Assembly (NCBI GenBank): GCA_007129335.1
Contig: SKVS01000307.1
Span: 1-11,407, forward strand
Direction: 5' to 3'
Origin: Spirochaetaceae bacterium
Lineage (GTDB): Bacteria; Spirochaetota; Spirochaetia; DSM-27196; Salinispiraceae
DNA length: 11,407 nucleotides
The notes beneath the pieces are model-generated. The model searched no databases, was not told where the DNA came from, and worked only from the letters and a program-made list of their open reading frames with translations. Of this stretch, positions 1 to 7,151 are shown one piece after another; positions within the stretch are counted from its first letter, which is position 1, and the number at the start of each line of letters is the position of its first letter. The translations under genes were made by a program, and so were the position numbers.

Positions 1-354
1 AATCGGGTCGATGAAATTGTGGTGTTCCAGAGCCTGACCAAGGCCCATATGGCAATGATACTCGATATTCACCTGGCGGAAGTACAAACCAGAATGGCCG
101 AAAGGGAAATGATTCTGGAGGTTACCCAGCCAGCAAAGGAATACCTCATTGAAAAAAGCTACGATCTGAAATACGGGGCGCGACCTTTACGAAGAACCAT
201 ACAGCGGGAAATTGAAGATCCCCTTGCTACCGAGATTCTCAAGGGCAAATACGGTCCGGAATCCAGGATTCGGGTGGGATTCCGAAACGGAAAAATCAGT
301 TTTACCGAGGGAAAGCGGGTTGCTGCAAAGGTTGAACAACCCGTAGGGGTTTAA
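1..354 (+). CDS. clpC: ClpC-type ATP-dependent protease ATPase subunit, C-terminal fragment
   Basis: This is the last 117 codons of a Clp/Hsp100 AAA+ unfoldase; the gene starts before the window. The visible part begins at NRVDEIVVF, the end of the second AAA+ module, and continues into the C-terminal D2 small domain. The sensor-2 motif GARPLRR is at fragment residues 59-65, with the ATP-sensing Arg at 61, followed by IEDPLATEILKG. The IEDPLA wording fits ClpC (or ClpA) better than ClpB. Family members unfold proteins in the cytoplasm and feed them to ClpP; the ClpP-docking loop would lie upstream and cannot be checked. A short variable tail ends at TAA (352-354). That stop overlaps the stop of the opposing lipoprotein gene in the palindrome TTAA. 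The AAA+ family is near certain; the ClpC subtype is likely. Confidence 0.85.
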   Translation, partial: NRVDEIVVFQSLTKAHMAMILDIHLAEVQTRMAEREMILEVTQPAKEYLIEKSYDLKYGARPLRRTIQREIEDPLATEILKGKYGPESRIRVGFRNGKISFTEGKRVAAKVEQPVGV

Positions 355-1394
355 TTTCGGGGAATTGGGCCGCCCAATTCCCGGTATACCTGGATCATTT
401 CCACCAGGGCACTGACCTCGACCTCCTGGAGGGTAAGACGGATCCGTTGGTTTTTTCCCAGGAGGGTAAGGCTCGGCATTGCTCCTGATCCGGTTGATGT
501 AAGGGTTTCCCATAGGTAACGGAGGTTTTCCTGCCCGAAGGCATAAACAACCCGGTCCAGTTTCACCGTGCTGTCCTGGAGCAGTACCCTTTCCTCAGGC
601 GGGCCTAACCGCAGTATGCCCCGTTGGGAATGGGAGAATTCCAATCCGGAGATTTCCAGATTCCCCCCGCTCCGGTCGGATGCCACTTGAATATTCAACC
701 ATAATTGGGGTAGTTCGCTGGGCCTGGATGCCCTACTCTCCAGGGGCTGACGGATTTCCGGGAAGACCGATGCCTGGGTAGAGTAATTGGCCCGGCTGTC
801 GAAGAAGTGTTGTATACGGGTTTCATGATTCATTTCAGTAAACACCGATGAACCGCCTATGGGTTCCCGATTGCTATGCCCAGGAGCCAAAAAGGGGAAC
901 ACCGTGGGAACGGTTATGTACTGGGGAAGCTCAAATAACAGGGCATTTACCTGGTCAAGCATTTCCGGGGTTACATCGGAACTGCGGGGTTCTGATCCCC
1001 CAAGGGTATTTTCAGGCAGGTCGTTGGATCGAGGAACCAGGCTCGTGGCAAAACTCAGTTCCCGCAGAAGAGCTTCTAGAGTTCTTACCCGCTCGGTAAG
1101 GCGTGCACTCGTTCGTTCCAGGTGCTGAATTTCCTGGAGGTACCCGTCCCGTTGAGATTCTGCTGCTGATAAAGCCTCTTCCAGTCTTTCCTGCTCCTTC
1201 AGGGTCATTTCCCTTTGGGACTCCATTTGTTCAAGCTGGATCTGGCTGTTTTGTTCAATTCTGGTAAGTTCGTTTTCCAGTTGCTCAATTTGGGAAATGA
1301 GCTCCTGTTCGTTCCCCGGGCTCACACATCCACTGAACAACAAAAGGGTGAATAACAGGATAGGGAAAACCTGCACAAAAGAAAGGTTTTTCAT
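351..1394 (-). CDS. Coiled-coil lipoprotein of unknown function
   Basis: 347 residues. The N-terminus is a lipoprotein signal: Lys-Asn, a hydrophobic stretch (about residues 5-20) and the lipobox LFSGC with Cys23 as lipidation site. Residues about 28-115 are rich in Glu, Gln, Leu and Arg in heptad-like order and should form a long coiled coil. A Ser/Pro/Asn-rich linker (about 118-145) leads to a C-terminal globular region (about 230-340) with alternating hydrophobic residues, which I do not recognise. The protein is probably envelope-anchored, with a rod-like stalk presenting the C-terminal domain. The ATG at 1392-1394 is chosen because it directly precedes the signal peptide; its Shine-Dalgarno is weak. 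The gene is divergent from parE across 80 bp and convergent with clpC. No function is assigned. Confidence 0.85.
   Translation of the reverse strand: MKNLSFVQVFPILLFTLLLFSGCVSPGNEQELISQIEQLENELTRIEQNSQIQLEQMESQREMTLKEQERLEEALSAAESQRDGYLQEIQHLERTSARLTERVRTLEALLRELSFATSLVPRSNDLPENTLGGSEPRSSDVTPEMLDQVNALLFELPQYITVPTVFPFLAPGHSNREPIGGSSVFTEMNHETRIQHFFDSRANYSTQASVFPEIRQPLESRASRPSELPQLWLNIQVASDRSGGNLEISGLEFSHSQRGILRLGPPEERVLLQDSTVKLDRVVYAFGQENLRYLWETLTSTGSGAMPSLTLLGKNQRIRLTLQEVEVSALVEMIQVYRELGGPIPRN
360..382. other. 10-bp perfect hairpin at the clpC/lipoprotein convergence
   Basis: GGGAATTGGG at 360-369 is exactly complementary to CCCAATTCCC at 373-382, with a CCG loop. It starts 6 nt after the clpC stop codon and lies inside the last codons of the opposing lipoprotein gene (residues LGGPIP). 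Neither strand has a T-tract after it, so it is not a classic intrinsic terminator. It could mark or protect the 3' end of either mRNA. Confidence 0.5.
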
Positions 1395-1458
1395 ACAACT
1401 ACCATCGGCTGGGCGAACAGAATTCTATACCGGTTCATTCCCTCATTGGAAAAAAATG

Positions 1459-1467
1459 TGCTATATT
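1459..1467 (+). promoter_or_regulatory. Extended -10 promoter element for parE (leaderless-type spacing)
   Basis: TG at 1459-1460, one base, then TATATT at 1462-1467 form an extended -10 element. No good -35 is seen at 16-18 bp, which extended -10 promoters can tolerate. The box ends 7 nt before the parE ATG at 1475, so transcription would start at or next to the start codon. This agrees with the absence of a Shine-Dalgarno before parE. Confidence 0.5.
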
Positions 1468-1474
1468 TTCGGTC

Positions 1475-3283
1475 ATGGCGAAAACATCAACCAAAACCAC
1501 CGATTACGATGAGAGTAAAATCAAGACTCTCAGCAGTCTGGAGCATATTCGGCTGAGAAGTGGAATGTACATTGGCCGTCTGGGTGACGGCAGCAATCCC
1601 GACGATGGAATATACATCCTTTTAAAAGAAATCATTGATAACAGCATCGATGAGTTCATTATGGGGCATGGAACTAAAATTGTTCTGAAGGTCGACGGGA
1701 ATAAGCTCATTGTGCGGGATTACGGCCGGGGTATTCCCTTGGGAAAAATTGTGGAAGCGGTCTCCATCATTAATACCGGAGCAAAATATAATACCGAGGT
1801 TTTCCAGTTCAGCGTTGGACTCAATGGGGTTGGAACCAAGGCAGTAAATGCCTTGTCCAGCCATTTCCGGGTTGTGGCCTTCCGTGACGGCCAGTTTTCC
1901 GAAGCAATTTTTGAACGGGGCAAGCTGAAAAAGCAGCATAAGGGCAAGGAACCCAAACAGGCTAATGGTACCTATGTTGAGTTTACTCCCGATCCGGAAA
2001 TATTTCCCGATTATACCTTTAATGGGGAATTTATCGAACAGCGACTGTGGAATTATGCCTATTTGAACACCGGGCTGACCCTTCAGCTGGGCAGTCAGGT
2101 TTTCAAGAGCGAACATGGGCTGAAAGACCTGCTGGAACACGAGGTTGAAGAAGACCACATGTACGACCTGGTTCATTTCCGGGGCGACCGCATGGAATTT
2201 GCTTTTACCCACACCCGGGAAGGATACGGGGAAAACTACTGGAGTTTCGTAAATGGTCAGCATACCAGTGCTGGTGGAACCCACCTGTCTGCTTTCCGGG
2301 AAGGTATTCTGAAGGGAATTAACGAGTTCTACAAAAAGAACTTTACCGGACAGGACGTGCGGGACGGAATCGCCGGGGCTGTGAGTATAAAGCTGGAAAA
2401 TCCTATTTTTGAAAGCCAGACCAAGAACAAGCTGGGGAATACAGAAATTCGAAGCTGGATAGTCCAGGAAACGAAAACAGCGGTGGAAGACTTTCTCCAC
2501 AAGAACAACGGTGCGAGCAAGGCTCTTTTGGACAAGATTCTTTATAACGAAAACATTCGCAAAGAACTGGCGGTTGTTAAAAAAGAGGCTAAGGAAGTTG
2601 CAAAAAAGATCGCCTTGAAAATTCCTAACCTGAAAGACTGTAAATACCACCTGGGAGATAAAAAATTTGGGGAAGACAGCTCAATTTTCCTCACTGAGGG
2701 ACAGTCCGCATCGGGATCCATGATTTCCAGCCGGGATGTGTACACCCAGGCAATATTTTCTCTGCGGGGCAAGCCTCAGAATATGTTCGGGAAAAAACGG
2801 GCAGAAATCTATAAGAACGAGGAACTGTATAACCTTATGATGGCCCTGGGGGTGGAAAATACCTTCGAGGGCTTACGGTACAACAAAATCATTATTGCAA
2901 CCGATGCGGATCACGACGGTTTTCATATTCGCAACATACTTCTAACCTTTTTTCTCCTGTATTTTGAGGAGCTGGTGGCAGCCGGACATTTATACATCCT
3001 GGAAACCCCCCTGTTCCGTGTGCGCAACAAGAAAGAAACACGGTATTGCTACAGCGAGCGGGAGCGGGATGAAGCTCTGAAAGCCTTGAGTTCCCCAGAA
3101 GTGACCCGGTTTAAGGGTTTGGGGGAAATCAGTCCCAAGGAGTTCGGCCAGTTCATTGGCCCGGACATTCGGCTGCTCAAGGTCGATATTAAAACTCTGA
3201 AGGACATCCACGAAACCCTGCAATTTTATATGGGGAAAAATACCCCCGAACGGCGCGGCTTTATTATGGAGAACCTTATCTAA
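1475..3283 (+). CDS. parE: DNA topoisomerase IV subunit B (ParE-like type IIA ATPase subunit)
   Basis: 602 residues, the ATPase and TOPRIM subunit that works with the following gene product to pass one DNA duplex through another. The GHKL ATPase domain is N-terminal: EIIDNSIDE with catalytic-base Glu52 and Mg-binding Asn56, DYGRGIP with Asp82, and GLNGVGTKAVNAL at 115-127. The transducer has SQTKNKL (314-320), whose Gln315 and Lys317 correspond to the nucleotide-contacting QTK loop. The TOPRIM domain has TEGQSASGS with Glu408, RGKPQN at 431-436, DADHDG with Asp477 and Asp479, and RFKGLGE at 545-551. The length fits short ParE/GyrB forms without the proteobacterial insertion. The ATG at 1475 is the only plausible start, yet no Shine-Dalgarno precedes it. 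The stop overlaps the parC ATG (TAATG). Topoisomerase IV rather than gyrase is inferred from the partner's lack of a GyrA box. Confidence 0.92.
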   Translation: MAKTSTKTTDYDESKIKTLSSLEHIRLRSGMYIGRLGDGSNPDDGIYILLKEIIDNSIDEFIMGHGTKIVLKVDGNKLIVRDYGRGIPLGKIVEAVSIINTGAKYNTEVFQFSVGLNGVGTKAVNALSSHFRVVAFRDGQFSEAIFERGKLKKQHKGKEPKQANGTYVEFTPDPEIFPDYTFNGEFIEQRLWNYAYLNTGLTLQLGSQVFKSEHGLKDLLEHEVEEDHMYDLVHFRGDRMEFAFTHTREGYGENYWSFVNGQHTSAGGTHLSAFREGILKGINEFYKKNFTGQDVRDGIAGAVSIKLENPIFESQTKNKLGNTEIRSWIVQETKTAVEDFLHKNNGASKALLDKILYNENIRKELAVVKKEAKEVAKKIALKIPNLKDCKYHLGDKKFGEDSSIFLTEGQSASGSMISSRDVYTQAIFSLRGKPQNMFGKKRAEIYKNEELYNLMMALGVENTFEGLRYNKIIIATDADHDGFHIRNILLTFFLLYFEELVAAGHLYILETPLFRVRNKKETRYCYSERERDEALKALSSPEVTRFKGLGEISPKEFGQFIGPDIRLLKVDIKTLKDIHETLQFYMGKNTPERRGFIMENLI

Positions 3284-5193
3284 TGGCATATGTGAATACT
3301 CTTTTTAACACCAACTTTCTTGAATACGCAAGCTACGTAATCAAGGACCGAGCCATCCCCCACATCGATGACGGACTCAAACCCGTTCAGCGGCGTATTC
3401 TTCACAGCCTCCTGGAAATGGACGATGGGAAGTTCCACAAGGTAGCGAACGTTGTGGGCCATTGCATGAAGTACCACCCCCACGGGGATGCTTCCATTTA
3501 CAGCGCTCTGGTGGTTCTTGCGAACAAGGAGCTGTTCATTGACCGCCAGGGAAACTTCGGGAATATTTTTACCGGGGACGAGGCATCCGCTGCCCGGTAC
3601 ATTGAGTGCCGCGTCCTGCCCATGGCAAAGAAAATCCTGTACAACCCCGAAATAACCGCCTACGAGGACAGCTACGACGGCCGAAACAAGGAGCCGGTTG
3701 TTTTTCCCTCGAAGGTTCCCCTGATCTTGGTTCTGGGAGCTGAAGGGATCGCTGTAGGCATGAGCACAAAAATCCTTCCCCATAACCTTATCGAGGTACT
3801 GGAAGCAGTGAAATCCGAGCTCCAGGGGAATCCCTATCAGCTCTTGCCGGATTTTCCCACCGCTGGAATCATGGATGCCTCGGGTTACGACCAGGGTATG
3901 GGAAAGGTACTTGTCCGGGCAAAACTGGATACCAGCGATGAAAAACGCATACTCATTACGGAAATTCCCTTTGGGACCACCACCGAAAGCCTCATTGCAA
4001 GCATTGAAAATGCCGCCCGCCGGGGAAAGCTGAAAATTTCCGGTATCAACGACTTTACCACCGAGAAGGTGGAAATCGAGGTTCAACTTCAGCGGGGAGT
4101 CTACACCAAGGATGTGGTCGACGCGCTGTACGCCTTCACGGAGTGCGAGGTCAGTATAAGTGTGAACCTGTTGGTCATTAAGGATAATCTTCCGACTCTC
4201 ATGCGGATTCCCGAGGTTATTGCCTACCACGCAAAGCAGCTGGTTGCTATTCTCAAGAAGGAGCTGGAACTGGAGAAAGGGCATCTGGAGGATAAACTCC
4301 ACGCCCGGACCCTGGAGCGGATCTTTATCGAAGAGCGGATTTACAAACGGATCGAGGAAATGGATACGGCTGAAAAGGTTGTGGAAGCGGTTCGTACGGG
4401 ATTCATACCCTTTATGCACGAAATCCGCCGGGAAATTACCGATGAGGATATAGACCGCCTGTTAAAAATTCCTATTCGCCGAATTTCCTTGTACGACATG
4501 AACAAGGCCCGGAAAGAAATGCAGGAGATGGAGGATCGGCTGAAGGAAATTGCCCATCATTTGAAGAATCTGAAGGCTTACGCCCTGGCGTTTCTGGACG
4601 GCCTCATAGCCAGCGAAGGGCCAAAGTGTCCCCGTCTTACGGAGATTCAGCGGTTTGACAAGGTCGATGTCCGGGAGGCAGCAAGCCGAACAGCAAAGCT
4701 CAGGTACGACAGGGTAACCGGCTATCTGGGGACCGAGGTTGCTTCCGGAGAGGAACTGTTTCCTGTCCATGAGTTTGACCGGGTGCTGGTAATCCGTCAC
4801 GATGCAACCTACAAGGTCATGGACGTACCCAAAAAAATGTTTGTTCAAAAAGACATGCATTTTTGTGTGCTGGCTGACAAGGATGAGCTTGCCAAACACG
4901 TGTATACCCTGATATTTCAGCAAAAGAGTACGGGTTATTTGTACATCAAACGTACAACCATAACCAAATTTATTCTGGAAAAGGAATACGACCTGCTTCC
5001 CTCAGACTCGAAGCTGTTGGCCTTTACAACCCAAACCAAGGGCAGGGTTGTTCTAAAGTATAAAAAGAAGCCGGGCTTGAGGGTTCTTGAAGAGGAATTC
5101 CCGGTTTCCGATTTCCTGGTCAAGGGAGTTACTGCCGGAGGTGTCCGCCTTACCACCAAGGCGGTTTCTTCCATGAAATTAACAAAATCCTGA
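3283..5193 (+). CDS. parC: DNA topoisomerase IV subunit A (ParC-like, short C-terminal domain)
   Basis: 636 residues, the DNA breakage-reunion subunit. The catalytic residues line up with E. coli GyrA: Arg23 (DRAIPHIDDGLKP), His65 and His67 (YHPHGD), Arg105 and the DNA-linking Tyr106 (AARYIECR), and the intercalating Ile156 (GIAVGM). The winged-helix and tower region runs to about 330; coiled-coil arms with a dimer gate span about 325-440. The remaining 165-170 residues are a short beta-rich C-terminal domain; no GyrA box (QRRGGKG) is present, which argues against gyrase. E. coli ParC is longer at 752. The quinolone-contact positions are Ala70 and Ser74 instead of Ser and Asp/Glu. The ATG overlaps the parE stop by one base, with GGAG 11 nt upstream, so translation is probably coupled. 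Confidence 0.92.
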   Translation: MAYVNTLFNTNFLEYASYVIKDRAIPHIDDGLKPVQRRILHSLLEMDDGKFHKVANVVGHCMKYHPHGDASIYSALVVLANKELFIDRQGNFGNIFTGDEASAARYIECRVLPMAKKILYNPEITAYEDSYDGRNKEPVVFPSKVPLILVLGAEGIAVGMSTKILPHNLIEVLEAVKSELQGNPYQLLPDFPTAGIMDASGYDQGMGKVLVRAKLDTSDEKRILITEIPFGTTTESLIASIENAARRGKLKISGINDFTTEKVEIEVQLQRGVYTKDVVDALYAFTECEVSISVNLLVIKDNLPTLMRIPEVIAYHAKQLVAILKKELELEKGHLEDKLHARTLERIFIEERIYKRIEEMDTAEKVVEAVRTGFIPFMHEIRREITDEDIDRLLKIPIRRISLYDMNKARKEMQEMEDRLKEIAHHLKNLKAYALAFLDGLIASEGPKCPRLTEIQRFDKVDVREAASRTAKLRYDRVTGYLGTEVASGEELFPVHEFDRVLVIRHDATYKVMDVPKKMFVQKDMHFCVLADKDELAKHVYTLIFQQKSTGYLYIKRTTITKFILEKEYDLLPSDSKLLAFTTQTKGRVVLKYKKKPGLRVLEEEFPVSDFLVKGVTAGGVRLTTKAVSSMKLTKS

Positions 5194-5207
5194 TGAGGGC
5201 TTGAATC

Positions 5208-5978
5208 ATGAGCAGATTTCTTGGTTTGACCAGTATTGCAGTACTTGTTTTTACGCTTTCTGGCTGTGTTACCAACCCATTTTCCCGGGTTGAAGGCAGT
5301 GTTCCCGAGCCTGTTGTTCATTCAACCGCAGGAATCTACCGGGGGGAGCTCCCTTCAGCCTCCGGCCCGGGGCGCATACTGACCCTGGATCTTCGGCTGA
5401 ACGGTTTTGCCCGGTTTATCGAGGATTATCAAAGGGAGGAACCCTTTATTCAGGATGGTACCTGGGTTCTGGATGGAGACCTGGTCCGTTCATCCTTTCT
5501 ATCAGCCCGGCTGGTTTGGAAAATCCACCCAGAAGAACTCCGACTCCACCTTCCTGAAAACCAGGACTACGGAACCGATGGTATCCGTCTAAAAAGGGTT
5601 TCCGGTCCGGGAATTGTCAATATTCAGTGGGAATGGATAAAGACTGTGACCCCAAAAGAAGTTTTTCATGTGGATCATCCGGAAAACTACACCTTTCTGG
5701 TGGATGGGAATGGTGGCTTGGGAGCCCGTTTGGGTTGTAATGTGGCCGGTGGTGAGAGTCTGCTAGAGTATTACGATCCAGCCGATCCTGGTCGAGGGAG
5801 CATAGATCTAGGTTCTATTTTTTCCACCTTAATGTACTGCGATGATCAGGACATTGCCGATCGGTTTTCCCGGGAGCTTCAGGCTGCTGCCCTGTTCTTT
5901 CTCCGGGATGGGCTTCTGTACATGGATTTGTTCGCCGATTCCGGCACCATGGTGTTTCGACCCGTACCTTTTCGCTGA
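5208..5978 (+). CDS. Lipoprotein with NlpE-like N-terminal domain and C-terminal META domain
   Basis: 256 residues. The signal peptide ends in the lipobox TLSGC, with Cys20 lipidated. Residues 41-130 resemble the NlpE N-terminal barrel (GIYRGELP, a run of alternating strands, then DGTWVLDGD), a family known in E. coli for envelope copper and surface sensing. The NlpE CxxC (LPCADC) is replaced by LPSASG at 48-53, so that metal or disulfide site is gone. Residues about 138-254 look like a META/HslJ domain: WEW start, FLVDGNGGLGARLGCN with Cys177, then FSTLMYC with Cys211, and a final strand TMVFRP. Cys177 and Cys211 match the usual META cysteine positions and may form a disulfide. GAGG at 5195-5198 gives a good ribosome binding site. 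The start is 14 nt after the parC stop, so it is probably the third gene of that operon. Confidence 0.8.
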   Translation: MSRFLGLTSIAVLVFTLSGCVTNPFSRVEGSVPEPVVHSTAGIYRGELPSASGPGRILTLDLRLNGFARFIEDYQREEPFIQDGTWVLDGDLVRSSFLSARLVWKIHPEELRLHLPENQDYGTDGIRLKRVSGPGIVNIQWEWIKTVTPKEVFHVDHPENYTFLVDGNGGLGARLGCNVAGGESLLEYYDPADPGRGSIDLGSIFSTLMYCDDQDIADRFSRELQAAALFFLRDGLLYMDLFADSGTMVFRPVPFR

Positions 5979-6128
5979 TTTTTCTTGACCTCCGGGGGAA
6001 AATGGATGAATCTGGAATCACCGGATCAGAAAATAGCTGGTCGGGATTCAGGAATGTGTGAGTGCTCTGAAACTTATTGATCAAGGTAAAGGCGCCGCAT
6101 CCATGAACACAAGAGGAGGAGGTTTTCC

Positions 6129-7037
6129 ATGAGAATTTCAGGAAAATTAGTACTATGGGGATTAATGCTGGTATTGTTGCTGTCAGGTCCGGCGCTTGCT
6201 TTTTCCCAAATCGCCCAAACCCTCGAGCGGGCCGATGAGCTGGACAAGCTGGAGAATCACCGGGGAGTCATAGATCTTCTAACCCCTGCCCTGGGTACCG
6301 CGGGAAACAACACAGATCGGGCAGAAATTGCATGGCGCCTGGCCCGGGCAACCCTGGGCTTTGGGGATCAGCAAAAGGATGCAGGAGTCTCCAGTCGTGA
6401 TTTGCTTGCTATCTTCGAACAGGGAGAAGCCTACGCCGATCAGGCAATTCAATGGGCTCCCAACAATCCGCTGGGGTATTTCTGGAAGTCCTCCAACATA
6501 GGCCGATGGGGCCAAACCCGGGGCATTCTCGATAGTCTTTCCAAGGCTCCGGTAATGCGGGATTTATTGACCCAGGCAATTACCATGGATGTAAATCATG
6601 CAGACTCGTACTACGTTCTGGGACAGCTCTACGCAGCAGTTCCAAGAATTATTTCCTTCGGGAACCAGGACTACGCGGTCAGTCTGGCGCGCAAGGCGGT
6701 GGACCTGAACCAAAAAGAGGTTGCTGCAGGCATCAAGGACGAACCGAACTACGGATACTACCTGAAACTTGCCGAGCACTTGAACGACCGGAACTGGAAT
6801 GCAGCCCGGAGAACCCGGGAGCAGGCGAATAAGCAGCGGGATTTTAACAGAACCACTGTTCCCCTGGAACGGGGTTGGTATTTCGAAGGTACCATTACCA
6901 TCCCAAACATGACCGACCGGCAGGAAGCCCGGCAGATTACCGATCAGCTCATTGGCTGGCTGACCGCCAAGCCAAGCCGGACACCCAGCCAGGAGCGGAA
7001 CCTGAGGGAGGCTCGGGAACTGCTTGCCAAACTGTAA
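6129..7037 (+). CDS. Exported TPR protein (RMDN-like helical repeat)
   Basis: 302 residues. A cleavable signal peptide is clear: MRISGK, a hydrophobic core, and PALA before Phe25. The mature protein is largely helical with TPR-like units: about 98-125 (EAYADQAIQWAPNNPLGYFWK), 143-170 (MRDLLTQAITMDVNHADSYYVLGQLY) and 180-195 (YAVSLARKAVDLN). The order, with GRWGQTRGILDSL between two TPRs, recalls the family of bacterial TPR proteins related to eukaryotic RMDN proteins; this is recognition by eye. It probably acts as a periplasmic or outer-membrane-associated scaffold, with no enzymatic motif visible. The start is fixed by a strong AGGAGG at 6117-6122, 6 nt from the ATG. The stop codon lies inside a 15-bp tandem repeat. 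The 150 bp upstream shows no convincing promoter, only a lone TTGACC at 5985-5990. Confidence 0.82.
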   Translation: MRISGKLVLWGLMLVLLLSGPALAFSQIAQTLERADELDKLENHRGVIDLLTPALGTAGNNTDRAEIAWRLARATLGFGDQQKDAGVSSRDLLAIFEQGEAYADQAIQWAPNNPLGYFWKSSNIGRWGQTRGILDSLSKAPVMRDLLTQAITMDVNHADSYYVLGQLYAAVPRIISFGNQDYAVSLARKAVDLNQKEVAAGIKDEPNYGYYLKLAEHLNDRNWNAARRTREQANKQRDFNRTTVPLERGWYFEGTITIPNMTDRQEARQITDQLIGWLTAKPSRTPSQERNLREARELLAKL

Positions 7038-7070
7038 ATTGCTAAACTGTAAATTGCTAAACTGTTAAGA
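7026..7070 (+). repeat. Three tandem 15-bp units spanning the stop codon of the TPR gene
   Basis: Units at 7026-7040, 7041-7055 and 7056-7070 share GCYAAACTGTAAATT. The first has C for T at position 3 and the third diverges in its last five bases (TAAGA). As 15 is a multiple of three, the units stay in the TPR gene's frame. They encode AKL-stop twice, at 7035-7037 and 7050-7052, and then AKLL in the third, where TAA has become TTA. The pattern fits a slippage duplication of the gene's 3' end. Confidence 0.85.
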
Positions 7071-7083
7071 CAGCAATCCGGGT

Positions 7084-7120
7084 ACTGGATGTCACCAGAT
7101 ATGGGGGCATCCAGTTTCTT
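7084..7120 (+). terminator. Probable intrinsic terminator after the TPR gene
   Basis: ACTGGATG at 7084-7091 pairs perfectly with CATCCAGT at 7108-7115, enclosing a 16-nt loop, and TTCTT follows. The stem lies 46 nt past the TPR stop, just where convergent transcription with the reductase gene would need an end. The T-tract is short and interrupted, so strength is uncertain. The opposite strand lacks a T-run, so it should act on the plus strand only. Confidence 0.5.
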
Positions 7121-7151
7121 ACCCAGATAGCCGGGTTTCCCCGAATGTTTC

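Noticed and set aside
1622..2650. Long minus-strand open frame (342 codons) inside parE
   Set aside because: It lies wholly antisense to a gene with clear ATPase and TOPRIM motifs, has no ribosome site, and its translation matches no family; it is a shadow of coding bias.
3280..4419. Long minus-strand open frame (379 codons) inside parC
   Set aside because: It is antisense to the catalytic core of parC, where all active-site residues are conserved on the plus strand; no independent support.
5985..6013. TTGACC as a -35 box for the TPR gene
   Set aside because: The best hexamer at 17 bp is GAATCT, a poor -10, so no promoter is claimed.
6002..6061. A 19-codon open frame starting ATG in the gap before the TPR gene, preceded by a G-run
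   Set aside because: The G-run is not a proper Shine-Dalgarno, the peptide is unremarkable, and no promoter is clear; chance is the simpler explanation.
5988..6123. ACCTCC complementary to GGAGGT at the TPR gene ribosome site
   Set aside because: Only 6 bp over more than 120 nt; expected by chance for a purine-rich ribosome site.
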